Source: Aquatica leii
Lineage: Eukaryota; Arthropoda; Insecta; Coleoptera; Lampyridae
Direction: 5' to 3'
Assembly: GCA_035610365.1 (NCBI GenBank)
Contig: CM069437.1
Span: forward strand, 60,970,093-61,034,092
Length of the DNA stretch: 64,000 bases
This document shows positions 12,095 through 23,593 of this stretch, in pieces (the first letter of the stretch is position 1; every line of letters begins with the position of its first letter). The notes under the pieces are model-generated. The model was not told where the DNA came from and ran no database searches. It worked only from the letters and a program-made list of their open reading frames with translations. Both the position numbers and the translations under genes were made by a program.

Positions 12095-13445
12095 ATTTAG
12101 TAAATATATGTTATGAACTATATAATTTTTTTACCAAATCTTATAACACCAAGTTTATTTCACAATTTATAATGAAGATTGCTCAGATTTCAGTTCTAGG
12201 TAATATATTATAACGGTTTTTAAAACAAATTTATTTTTAACTATTTACACGATTATAAATATAACAAATTTTTAATAAACTAACACAGTTAACGATATTT
12301 AAGAAAAACAACTTGCAATTAATTTATATATGACTATCATTGGATGTTATAAGCACAGTTCGCGGCTGAGTATCATTTTCATTTATCTACACTATTTATT
12401 TACACTGGCACACGCGTTAAACACTTTATTTATTTAGATCAACAAATTCTTAACTTCATTTCAGATTCACTCAGACCTGACTAGACTAAATTAACCTTCG
12501 GGCACCTTTTATATTTTTACTTTTATCTTGTTCGAGAACATTATGTCCCTTCTGGTAATCGCCTGAATCCCCACTCTCTACAGGACTTCCCTTGTGTCTA
12601 TTGTTTTATCGGTGCTTTGCCGTTTTTTGCTGGTCCATGCATTTACGCCACAATTCCATGACGTTCTTTTTACAGTTCATTCAACAAATGCTGCAACACC
12701 TTTGACACTCGGTACTACTAACAGCAGTCTGTTTTACGTCACTTCGACACTGGAGTTCGCTTAAGAAGACCGTCTTCCACTCTCAAGGAGTCTCACTCCG
12801 CCTAGTATGCTTGGATGTTTTTGTTCAAAACACACTTCTTTCTCAGGTTGGTCGTCAACTGTTTCATTTCCAGTTCAAGAGTAGTGTTAATTCAGAATCG
12901 TTTCCTTGTTCATGACTCAACTGCTCAGATTCTCACTCGTCATCAACGTAGCAGTTCTCCAGAAACAGATCTTTTGTTCCAGTCGCGAACAATGGCTAAA
13001 GCTTGTCGGAAATATTCTTCTGGACAAAGCATCAGCGTTCCGATGACTGCTTCCAGAACGGTGTTGTGTGTCGTGTAGTCATAATTTTACAATCTCGAGA
13101 TCTATCTTTCCGAATTACGGAACTGCAACAGCCATTTCAATGCGACGTGATTTTTTCTTAGTAGAAATTTGCGTCCATACAAGTTCTCTTCTAGTCATGC
13201 AGTAATTCATCTCTGGTATAGACAAAGCTGCTAAAATACGCGAAGATTTTTTCTGGGCCATTTTGCACTTGTGAAACGACGCCACTTATGGCCATATTAC
13301 TCGCATTAGTATTCAAAACAAATTTTCCATCTTCTATTGGATAACTTAAAATCGGCGAAGTGACTAGCCTGTTATAGTTCATGAAAAGCGTCTTCGCATT
13401 GTTCACTATCTAAATTTTGTCAAAGGTTTTTCAGTCCCATTTTAT
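12095..13445 (-). pseudogene. Gypsy LTR-retrotransposon fragment (RT/RNase H, spacer, LTR-like tail)
   Basis: The minus frame at 13191-13406 is a Gypsy-type RNase H entry: SPILSYPIEDGKFVLNTNAS, then GVVSQVQNGPEKIFAYFS. The stretch 12600-13190 matches the RNase H to integrase spacer of the larger Gypsy at 44.8-45.6 kb (for example the shared block around GCGTTCCGATGACTGCTTCC). The AT-rich part at 12095-12480 looks like LTR sequence related to 21285-21400. The integrase core appears deleted. The copy is decayed, with a catalytic DAS changed to NAS. Confidence 0.7.
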
Positions 13446-13599
13446 GCTTGTCTTTGTTAGAGCACATTGCCCTGTTATTAGTTTTGTTAGTTTCCTTAAC
13501 TTTTGTCGACTCATGCTTGATAGTGTACTTTGAGTGTTCGATTGTGGCTCTGTAAGGAAAAGTTTTGTGTGCCTCATCCCTGAAGAGTTTTTCCATAGT

Positions 13600-16400
13600 T
13601 TTTTTACGTTCCGAAAACTGGTTTAGGTTCGATATATGTCCCTGTCTTTTGTAGCTAGCGCGTCCGCCATTAGGTTTTCCTTAACACTCTGGTCTTTTGG
13701 TATCCAGATGAGCTGCATTTGTTCGCAAGTTGCCAATATTTTCAGACTGTTTGTGCATGCTATAATCAGTTTGGATCTTATTACTGACGATCTTAGTGCC
13801 AGAAGTGCTGCTTGACTGTCAGACATGATCGATATCGAACCGTTATCGTGTGATTTCGACTCGATAAAATACTTGACAATCAGTCAATAGCAGCAACTTC
13901 AGTTTGAAAAGCCTACTCAAGGTCAGCGAAAATTACTTCCCATGGTGTCTGCTTCCATATATTTCTGCATCGGTACCGTTGCGATTTATGGCCTCATTTG
14001 TGTATTAGATAGTGCCCTTAACCGCTTCCGGTCTTAATTTCTTTAAAAAGTGATAATCTTTTGTGATGTCCGATTTCATAGGTAAGATTGTTTCTTCACG
14101 CAGCTCGTCTTACATGTCCGGTTTATTTTTCCCGGTAATTGACGTGTGTTCATTAATCTGCAGCCTATATGTTGCTTGTCTTGCTTCCATCATTAAAACG
14201 AGGTGTAATAGAGAAAGTAAAAGCAGTGCTTCCATGGCTGTTGTAGGCGTGGTTCTCATCGTTCCTGTTATCAGCAGACATGCCATTCTCTATGCTTTGC
14301 GTAGCTTGGCAGCTGTGCTTTTTAGGTTGGTTCTTTCACCCTATACAAGCACACCGTATGCGATGATGGGTCTTGTCACCACAGTATATAACCATTTTGT
14401 GGTTGTGGGTTTTAATCTCCATCTGTGTCCGACCATCCGTTTGGTTGTATTAAGAATCCTGATGGCCTCTGTTATGACTTTTTCTAGATGAGCGTTGAAA
14501 GTTAGTCTGGTATCAAGAGTGAGTCTCGGATATTTGTCTTTTGTCATCGAGGGTGTGACTCCGTACATAGTAGGTAGTTTTATGTCATGCGTTTTCCGTC
14601 GTTTGGTAAACGGAACGATTGCCGTCTTGGTTTGCATCATTTTTCGACGATGCTTAGTGCACTCTGAATTATGCTAAGCTGGGTTTGAGAATTTCGCATA
14701 CTGCGTTTCGCAGAGCAACAAATCGTTTTTGAAGCATGATGGGATAAATTCCATCGGATCCTGGAGACTGAAAGGATTTATACGTATCGATTCGCCTCAT
14801 TCTCGGTTTTCCGGATTCATTATTTTTCTCGCTAATTCTCAGTTCCTTTTGGGTGTTGCTTTGTTTGGTACCTCTAAGCCTTGGTGTTTAGGAATTTCAG
14901 TTAACGTTGTAGCCGGGATTGTATTTTTGCAATAGTTCTTGCAGAGTACTTTCAACTGAGTTTGTAAACTGTTTGCTTTCGGTCAGCATGAAACCCCATC
15001 GGTTTCAGTGCGGTCCTTGCTCAGACCTTTTTTTCTACTTCTACTTTTTCTTTGAGTCTTTCTGTGTCTTTTTAATAGCATTGTTGTATGTTGTGAGGCT
15101 GGTTCTGTATTCATTCCCGTCTCCGCTTTTTTTAACTGTGTTAAATAGCAATCTAGTGTGTGTCCTTGATTTGTCAAGTTCCCAATTCCATCAAGTAACT
15201 TTGTTGGGGGTTATTTTGGCAGTTTGTTGAGCGGCTTGCTTTAAATACGCATTTTAAGGAACTAACAATGCTGTCCGTCATTAGTTCTAGCTCGTGCGTT
15301 GATCTTTCAACTGATTGACAGTTTCTGATTTGACTCCTCAGTCGGTTTTTTTTTCGGGTTTTTGTACTTCATTACGAGTGTCTCATCTGATTCAATGTTG
15401 AATCAAATGTATTTATGATGAGATAAAGAAAGTTCATCTGATACATTCCACATTTTTATCAGTTTGCTCGCTTTTGGACTAGCAAGCGTAAGGTCAATAA
15501 CTTCAATGCACGACACGGTTATAAACGTAGGCGCAGCTCTGTAGTTTATTATGTCTATAATAGATTTTAGATTAAATTCGAAAAGTTTTACACTTCTTGG
15601 ATATGTGTTTGTGCTGTCCTATGGCGTGGTGTGCATTGGCATCGTATCCAAGAATCAGCCGTTTGTTGGCCCTACTGTTAATCAGCCCTTGAATTTCCTC
15701 CGGCGGCGGTAGTTCTGTCTGGTCGTCGGGAAGGTAACCGGATCCAATATCGAATTACCTTCTAATGCCTTTATTCACTACAGATATTTTAGCTGTCACT
15801 AGGTCTCTAGATCATACATCGCACAATGGCATTAAGTTTAGTGCATTGTTTACCATGATGCATGTGCGATGGTTATACACAAGTGGGACTGCAAGCAACC
15901 ATCTACCTGGACGGTTCAACCCTTTTATTGTTTTCTTGTAGTTTTATGGGTCCTGAACAAGGGCAATATTAATATCTTGTGTCACGATATAAGGGCCGAG
16001 GGCCGCTAAAAGACTGCTCTGCAGTGATGTAAATTTATTTGAACGACTTTGAGCATTAGTTTTGCCGTCACTGCGTTCTTTCCGGCTTGGAATTTACATC
16101 CATTGTCTTGTGTACATGGTTTGTAGCATCAGGTTCTTTGCTGTGCTTTTTGGAATCGGCCAGCGCCCAAAGAATGATCTTCAAAAATGCATTTGGTTAG
16201 CTCATACTTCCACCTTCTCCAAGGATCCCTTGTCCATAGAAAGGACGTATTGGGTTCCTTTTGGATCGGGTTTAGTGTTAATGACTCGCCACGTTTCGGT
16301 ACTGATGTTGTTCTGTACCGATCTTTTCAGTAGGGTGGCCGGTTCCCGGTCAAATAATAAACTTTTACGGTGAAGAAAAGTCTTAGAGATAAGTAATCTC
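13600..16400 (-). pseudogene. Family 2 LINE: RNase-H-bearing non-LTR retrotransposon, decayed
   Basis: Read on the minus strand from high to low coordinate: ORF1 remnant (about 16205-16375, STETWRVI..PDPKGTQYVLS, resembling the DUF4780-type ORF1 domain); endonuclease (about 15600-16000, with an IQEPW motif and RLILGYDANAHH); EN-RT linker (15000-15180, basic); RT start (PGSDGIYPIMLQ near 14740); RT thumb (14341-14640: TKTAIVPFTKRRK, RWRLKPTTTKWLYTVVTRP); then RNase H (13623-13826: SDSQAALLALRS). The RT palm appears deleted between the last RT segments. The RNase H places it with I/R1/LOA-type LINEs. Multiple stops and frameshifts show it is dead. It is interrupted at about 16400 by family 1 LINEs. 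Confidence 0.75.
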
Positions 16401-16417
16401 AAATTCCTTATCTTCCC

Positions 16418-17895
16418 CCAGGTACTCTGGTTTCTCTTCAATATGCGAATAAATATTTCACTTTTAGCTAAAGGATATTGATTTTCGATTTGTGAGTTAT
16501 CAGGCGAAGCCAAATATAAAGCTCGGCAATAAATTTAATAGTAGATTAGTATTGATTTTGCGTGTAGCTTAGTAGTTGTTCCTTATTTCTACGAAGCTTT
16601 AGATTCTTACCTCGACAAGGTTAAAGGTGGGCAACGAAGCTTAGGCAAGTCCACCGATTGGCCAATAAGATCTTGTGCACGGCTAAAAGAATAGCATCAG
16701 GTACAGTCTTTTTCCAGCCGATACTCTATGAGCGTCACGCTGTCGCGCTCTAGCTCGCCTATTCCATCATCTTCCTTCATGGAGGTTGAATCCGCGTCGT
16801 CGTGGTACCACAGACTTCGACATTCCCACGTGGTCAGGTAACTGGCCTCGTTGCTATCCTAGGGGCGTATCGCACCGTTCCCATAGATACCCTCTGTGTT
16901 ATTTCTAAACATCCTCCTCTACATCTCCTATTGCAGGAAATCTACTGCACCAAAGTTCATCGCAAAGCTGGCTCGTGCAATTTCCTTGACCAGCATATTT
17001 CAAACGACGATTTTCCGTCCTTTTCAGCGGCCAAGCGTCACTTAAAGGTCTTGATCTTGGGTGAATGGCAGCGGCTGTGTGACACTTCACATAAAGGGCG
17101 TAATGCCTATTATCTTATCCCGAATATCCTTACCTGGGTCAGAATGCCCCACGTCCCTGGACGAGAGGCCGTCCAAATCCTGTCTTCACACGGCGGATTT
17201 CGTTGCCATCTAAAGCGCATTAGCGTTTTGGATGATGACAGGTGTCCGTCGTGTGGCGTTCCTGACACTCCGGCGCATCGGATTCTTGCTTGTCGCGAAT
17301 TCGATGAGAATCGGAGTGCCCTGTCATCCATTGTTAGCCCGTATCCCAATTTTCCTCAGGCCATCCTCGCACTGGTGCCTGATGTAAACATTTATAGACG
17401 TTTTGCAAAGAGAGACCAGAGTTTACAATAAGAATAAGGTTTTATTTTTTAACGAAATTTGCATGTTTTTGTTTATTTTCTTATAAGTACGCTACGGCAA
17501 AGTAGGTATTTAGTTTTTATTAACATTAATAGCATGTATTTTATTTTAGAGTAATTTATTTCAGTATTTTTATTTTGAATAATCCATTTAGTTTCTTTTT
17601 CGCCGTAGCTACTTAACTAATCTGCCTCTCTTAGTTCCTGTTCAAATTTTCTAAGTCCTTTTCCCACCTACTTGGTTTTATGCTTTAGAAGCGGGGATAA
17701 GCCGAAAGGGAGGTGCCTCGTTGAACCGCGTGCTCTCAAAGCACGTACCGTTACCTTAGCCCATCCAACCGAGTCTTAATCAGACTTGTCCTTTAAATGA
17801 AACATGTTCTTTTCTTACCTATCCTATTTTGTGACAAACTTGTATCAAGCAAGTTCGGGTGGTTTGGTGGGTGCACATCCTCCTCCTCCTCCTCC
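16418..17895 (+). mobile_element. Family 1 LINE, internally deleted copy (5' UTR fused to 3' end)
   Basis: The 5' region (16418 to about 16805) is the same as at 17898-18285, where it leads into ORF1. Here it jumps directly at about 16803 into the RT C-terminal region, giving a 209-codon open frame (16802-17431). That frame includes LGAYRTVPIDTLCVISKHPP and a final zinc-finger-like CPSCGVPDTPAHRILACREF. The 3' UTR follows, ending in the hairpin CGAACTTG-type stem and a (TCC)n tail at about 17878-17895. ORF1, endonuclease and most of RT are missing. The open 3' frame suggests a recent deletion or simple drift. The insertion point is inside family 2 ORF1. Confidence 0.75.
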
Positions 17896-19890
17896 TCCCC
17901 CAGGTACTCTGGTTTCTCTTCAATATGCGAATAAATATTTCACTTTTAGCTAAAGGATATTGATTTTCGATTTGTGAGTTATCAGGCGAAGCCAAATATA
18001 AAGATCGGCAGTAAATTTAATAGTAGATTAGTATTAATTTTGCTTGTAGCTTAGTAGTTGTTCCTTTCTGCGAAGCTTTAGATTCTTACCTCGACGAGGT
18101 TAAAGGTGGGCAACGAAGCTTAGGCAAGTCCACCGATTAGCCAATAAGATCTTGTGCACGGCTAAAAGAATAGCATCAACTACAGTCTTTTTTCAGCCGA
18201 CACTCTATGAGCGTCACGCTGTCGCGCTCTAGCTCGCCTACTCCATCTTCCTTCATGGAGGTTGAATCCGCGTCGTCGTGAAGACGACGACATTGTCCTC
18301 ATCCCTTATGAATCCTTACCTGACGGCATCGAAGAGTCCTTCAATACTTACGTCTTACGCCCTACAAAACTAATATCTGTCTGTAAAATGACTCTTTCAA
18401 AGCAATCAGAAATGATTGACTTACTCAGCAGACTTCAAGCGACTTTTCGTAAAACTATAATTTTTCGTCGCGTAACGCAGCAAACTGCTGACATTGCCTG
18501 AAAAGGCCTACAAACAGCCTTGCAAACTGCTGCGGTCCCTAATTCTTTTTCGTACGCCCAAGCTGCCCGATCTAAAATAGAGAGGGTCACAGTTCCTTCG
18601 GTTAAAACGGACGCCGCTGTTCCTCGTTCGGCTGTCGTTATCGTGCCAAAACCGGATTCTTCTCTAAAAACTTTAGACTAAACCAAAACGTCTCTAATTA
18701 AAGTCTCAAATCCGCAAACTTATGGCCTACGACTTGACAGAGTAACTAAAACGGGCAAATACTATAAGCCTCGAATCTGAGCGAACGGGGTTCTTTGCTA
18801 AAACCGGTCTGATAGTCAAACCGCAAGTTAAATCCTTAACCTCGTGTTTCTATCCTTGACGATCCTATAAACTTCTGCCCTGAGCAGGTAAAGGAGGCAA
18901 TCCTATCACAAAATTTTGAAGTTGTTTCTGATGAGATCCTACATTTTGCTAATGAGCAAATAAAAGTTTTTTTTTTGTTTTGGCCATCGGGACTAGAAGT
19001 TCGAAAAATTCGAAAATTCTTTTTGGCATCACGAATGCGTGTAGGGCCAATGACCATATCCGTGTTACGCGTTGCTTTAATTGTCAGAAGTTTGGCCATC
19101 ATTCAAACGACTGTAAAAATGAAATACAGTGCGGCCATTGTGCTGAAAAGCACAAAACCAAGACATGCCCTAACACGGAGCGAAATCATTCATGCGCAAA
19201 CAGCGCTCGTTTTGGCCTTAAAGGTAAAGTCATTAGACATAGAGCCTCATCCAATACCTGGCCAGCATATATGAAACGGCTCGACGCCAAAATAGCAAAC
19301 ACTAATTATGGACAATAAGGACAATCAATTAACTTGGAGGTTTGTGCAAGTGAATCTTTGCAATTCACGAGTTGCAACTTTTGAAGCTATGCGTGTTTAG
19401 TTCTGGTTCAGGCTACAAGCTTGCTGGTGCGGCTACACCCTTCAACGGGATTTCCGCATCCTCTTCTATGCGTTACTACTCGGCTATTGTTTTTAATAGT
19501 TCGAAGCCCGTTTAACGAATAACAGCACTGCAGTATCTATGATTACGGTTGGAAACACCTCCTTGGCAATCGTCGACGTTTATTGGCCGCTGAGTGAGAT
19601 CGTATGCATTCATCCCCAACACCTCAATAAAATTCTTGAAGAACTAAGAGACGTTCCTATCATGATAGCAGGCGACTTCAATTCGAAATCGCCACTTTGG
19701 CACTCCCCGGTGACCGACGAGCGCGGACGATGCGTGGAGAATCTCGTGGAAGAACGTGACCTCTGCGTTGTCAAAGAACCACACCAACCCTTCACCTTCT
19801 CTAGTCACTTAGGCTCTCCAAATGTTGACGTTACTTTGGCGTCTCCTTCTGTTATCAGAAAAATCCAAAATAGCGTGTTGTCCCAGAAGT
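17896..19890 (+). mobile_element. Family 1 LINE, second head-to-tail copy: 5' UTR, ORF1, endonuclease
   Basis: This copy begins immediately after the (TCC)n tail of the preceding one and repeats its 5' UTR. ORF1 (from 18262, broken) ends in retroviral-type zinc knuckles at about 19070-19190 (CFNCQKFGHHSNDCKN, CGHCAEKHKTKTC). ORF2 begins near 19340 and the endonuclease is read at 19539-19880: IMIAGDFNSKSPLWHSPV, DERGRCVENLVEE, TFSSHLGSPNVDVTLAS. It stops around 19890, where a different sequence starts, so RT and the 3' end are lost. Stops in ORF1 and after the endonuclease show it is inactive. Related copies lie at 23.6-26.4, 51.6-53.2, 55.0-55.7 and 57.0-57.9 kb. Confidence 0.8.
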
Positions 19891-20700
19891 TATTAAATGT
19901 GGTTTTTGTGACGATGGTGTGCTACCGCTGGAAAAGTTGCGTTTTTGTGCCCGTGTTGTTCCAGCAGTTGGTACAGTTACGTGCACCGTCTCGTGTCGCT
20001 GTTGCGTTCCTGACGTGTCCACCTTTGCTTCCTTCATAGGTGGGTTCCGCTCGCGCATCCCTGCCGTTGGAATTGAAACCAGTTGTCTGAGCTCCCAATT
20101 CTTTTTGTTTTTTTCAACTTCGCCTTGCCGCCCCCGAAAGCTTTTTAGGTTTATCGGATTCAGCTCAACATCAGCCGATTTGTTTGGATTCTGCTCAGAG
20201 TGCCCGTCTTTTTTTCAAATATGTGTGTCCCGATACGTACGGAAGGTTATATACAACGAGATTCGCCTGGTGCTCCAAGGTTAAAACCAGTGACGACTGT
20301 TTTTTCCTATCCACTTACGCATCTATCGTCCTGGTTCTTCCCACCTTAGATTTAAGTTTTTAATCAGATTGTCTCCTCTTGGTCCAGACAATTAAGCAAA
20401 GACCCCCAACACTGCTTGTCAGTGAGACATGTCTTCAGCAGCAAGAGGTTTGACTGCTGGGCCTCTTGACCAAAGTCAGTATAGAGCAGCAACATGTATC
20501 GTTATCTCGGTGTTGATTCTTGCCTTGACATTACAGCTTGAGCTGGGAAAGCTGGCTCGCGTGACAGTAGTATTGAAGTACGTACTTATTTTTAGCCGTG
20601 ACTCTAGCACCTACCAAGGTAAACAGGGTTGTCCAAGCTCAGCTAGTAAAGTTGCGCACCATGACACCCTATCTACCCTCCTATTCACGACCTGAAGACG
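19891..20700 (-). pseudogene. Probable 5' part of the family 2 LINE, split off by family 1 insertion
   Basis: If the two family 1 copies (16.4-19.9 kb) are removed, this interval would continue the minus-strand family 2 element upstream of its ORF1 remnant. Minus frames give basic, low-conservation peptide such as LKKRRALSAESKQIG, as in the N-terminal part of LINE ORF1 proteins. A ~40-bp block at 19903-19942 recurs at 28138-28176. The assignment rests on position more than on motifs. Confidence 0.35.
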
Positions 20701-20720
20701 CGGTCGATATGTAATTCAAC

Positions 20721-21400
20721 CTACGGACGGTTAGTGTTCTTTTTGGTCACATAGTTAAACTGCTTGTAGTCTACATAAAACCTAGTTGATCCATCTTTCT
20801 TCTTGACTAGTACCACTGGGGACGTCCATGTACTATTTGAAAATTCTATCACAGCTTCTGTCTTTATATCCGTAATTATTTGACTTTTCCCTTTTTGTGA
20901 AATTCGGCGTGGATTTTGTCGTATCGGCCGAGCGTCTCCGGTATTAATTTTGTCCTTCACAACGTCAGTTTCCCTTTTGGAACCACTTTCCAGCGCAAAC
21001 ACATCTTGAGACTGCTGGATCACTTTAACTTTAGCTAGCTGGTCTTGACTGAGGTTTTGCTACTTGGAGGTAAGATTTTCTAATAGATGTGAGCTATAAT
21101 ACGCGTATCTGTAGTGGCGTCTACCACGGTCTTCTTTTTCAATGTTACCGGATCCGAGTTGATTTTCAGAATCTTTACTGGCACCGTGTTTTTCCCTCTT
21201 ACTCGTACTAATATTGTGCCAACCAGTAGTCCCTTTTCCATCAATTTGCCTTCCGTTTGTTTAATAGCGCGTTATCTACACTATATTTTTTTACACTGAC
21301 ACACACGTTAAACATTTCGCAATTTATTTATTTAGACCTTCGGACGTCTTTTAAGTGTTTTATACTTCTACGTCTCAATATCTACATAATCTGACCTTAA
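20721..21400 (-). pseudogene. Gypsy fragment: RT amino-terminal region plus LTR-like tail
   Basis: The minus frame at 20721-21023 reads GDARPIRQNPRRIS..K (the RT entry), VIEFSNSTWTSPVVLVKKKD and GSTRFYVDYKQFNYVTKK, all standard Gypsy RT landmarks. It breaks off before the catalytic YMDD region. At 21285-21400, plus-strand sequence (ACACACGTTAAACA, TTATTTATTTAGACCTTCGG) resembles that near 12405-12505 in the other Gypsy piece. Both flanks are truncated. Confidence 0.7.
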
Positions 21401-22361
21401 TTCCACAAAATGTGTAGTGTGTGGGGCCGATTGAATTTTCTTACCAAAACCTAAGAAATGTAGTCAGGAAATTGCTTTGGGAAATTGTGTGCTAGCCTAG
21501 TAGTACTTAATATCAAAACCTAAGGGAAGAAGAACGATATACTTAAAGACAACAAGGAAAAGAAAAAATGTAAGAGAGAAAAAGAACTTAAGCAGGAAAT
21601 AGAAAGAATATTGGAGAAAAAGCAGATAAGGAAGACAAAGCAAAGAAGAAATAAGAAAGACTGAAAACGTAGGGTGTCGAAAATGGAACTGAAAAATGAT
21701 AAAAAATAATGACAGAAAAGAAAATTTATATAACTAATAACAAACGAAGAAAAAGCAAAACAAATCTAATTAAGAAAAACATCGATAGAGAGAATAGATA
21801 ATCACAGAGAAGAATAACTGTAGGCGAAGTGGTATACTTTTGAAGCCGAAAAAAGAAAGGTTGGTGTAGATGAGAGGATAGGGGAAAAGACCAGTAACAG
21901 AAAAAATATTAAAATAGGGAACAACAAATTCGTTAACAAAAGTAGCGGAAATAAAAAACAAAAGAGAACAATTTTCAGGTTACATAATAATTCAATTGAA
22001 TAGGCGTAGGCGATTTTAGTGAGTAAGTGGGAAGTACACGGTAAAAGAAACAATAAAAAAAGAGCAAAAGGAGATATAATCACAGAAAGAAAAACTGAAT
22101 AAGAACGCTCGAGACGAGATCGGCACGTCTTGTACTAAAGAAACAAAAAAAAATATTTGAAGGAAAAAACAAGACGACGCTTGAAATTGCTATACTGTGA
22201 TGAATTTTTACTTAGACCACGTGAATTTCTTAATTGCCTTCACTCAGTATCAGTTTTTACATAATTGTATTAGGAGAAAGTTGCTTCTCTGTTTTTCTTT
22301 CAACTATATTACGTCTAAACAAAAAAAACAACTGAAATTGGAAGGTCATGAATTAAACCAC

Positions 22362-22392
<31 letters not shown>

Positions 22393-22440
22393 CGATTTAA
22401 TTGTAATCATTTTAATTCATATAACGATTGTTAAACAACC
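21401..22440. other. Purine-rich interval without a supported gene
   Basis: From about 21520 to 22170 the plus strand is strongly A/G-rich. It produces long minus-strand ORFs composed of Phe/Leu/Ser, which are compositional artefacts. No family motif was recognised on either strand. Confidence 0.45.
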
Positions 22441-22525
22441 TGCTGGTAATTAAAAAAATGGTGAAAATATGACAATAAAAGTGTTCAAGAGCACATTATT
22501 CATTTCTGATAAATTCAGATTCATT

Positions 22526-23077
22526 CTATTTTCTACTCCTTTTTAAACCATTCACAGCTTTTTTTATTTTTGTATAGTTTACGTTGTGATCTTGATTAAA
22601 GTGTTTTAATGTTACATCGACATATTGTTTGATAAGTTTCTTAACTAATTGTGAATGAAAATCTAGCCTTTGACCGGTAGTTAAATTATCTTCAGATAAA
22701 TTTGTCTTTGCAAAAGCACATTCCAGCGAATGAGTTTTGTGTTCTTGCCAAGGGTCATCGTCTTCGTCCCAACCATCTAAGGCCTTATCACAAAAGAAAC
22801 ACTGAACTGCATCAGGTTCTTCTTGAGTTCCAATAAAGTAAAAACCAGCTTCAGCTAACTGTAAATTAAGGTATGAAAATTATTTGTTTCTGATTACTTT
22901 AAATCACCTTCTTGGCGCTACAATTACTGGTGGCTTTCCAATTCCAGGATTTAAACGATTTCTCTCTATTTTCTTGATAGAACATGCTTAGTTTGTTTTT
23001 AACCGTTGTTTTCTAAATAAAAAACTTTAATCCTGCATAGTTTTTTCAAAAATAAAACTTACATGATCATTTTCCAT
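22526..23077 (-). CDS. Survivin/deterin-type single-BIR protein (BIRC5 family), complete
   Basis: Three exons were assembled by hand: 23063-23077 (MENDH), 22908-23012 and 22526-22858, with GTAAGT/TTTAG and GTGATT/TTACAG junctions. The lengths 15+105+333 give 150 residues, with both introns in phase 0. The BIR domain spans about residues 12-92: MFYQENREKSFKSWNWK, then AEAGFYFIG, with zinc ligands C60, C63, H80 and C87 (CFFC ... EH ... LEC). After it comes a basic, helix-prone tail (LVKKLIKQYVDVTLKHF). This one-BIR-plus-helix design and length are those of survivin/deterin, which works in the chromosomal passenger complex with Aurora B, INCENP and borealin and can restrain apoptosis. No single ORF spans the exons, so simple ORF finding misses it. 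Alternative: another small BIR protein, less likely. Confidence 0.92.
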
Positions 23078-23593
23078 TCTAAATATAAAAATCGTAAATT
23101 AATTAACCTCACAAATTCAAAATTTTTAAGGCGTTTAAACATAGCGTTTAACGAACTTTTCACGGTGTTGCCAGATTTAGTCGATTTAGTACTCTACGAA
23201 TGTTTACGTTTGTACAGAGTAGGTCGAATATACATATATAGTATTTATACATAATATTAGAATAATGTATTAAGCCTTTTGGTATATCTAAATCTACAAA
23301 AAAACTACTTTTTTCATTTCTTTACCCGATATAATTAGACTCATTTTCTATTTGATTAGAACTTTGGAACATAAACACTATTTAAACGTAACTTTTTGGA
23401 AAACCTTATTGTCACTATTGTGTCACTATTTCAACTAAAGTCTTAACTTGATAGCAAAAGCTATAAGGTTCTACACTTCAAACTTTGACAAACGGAAAAA
23501 AGTAAGAGAATCAGAATTACTCAAGTAGCGACGACGAAAAATAAACTGAAAAATGTTATTTAAATAAAAATAATAGAACAAAGACACTCTAAA

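Noticed and set aside
21770..22083. Long minus-strand hydrophobic ORFs
   Set aside because: They arise from a purine-rich plus strand (Phe/Leu/Ser-only peptide) with no family motif.
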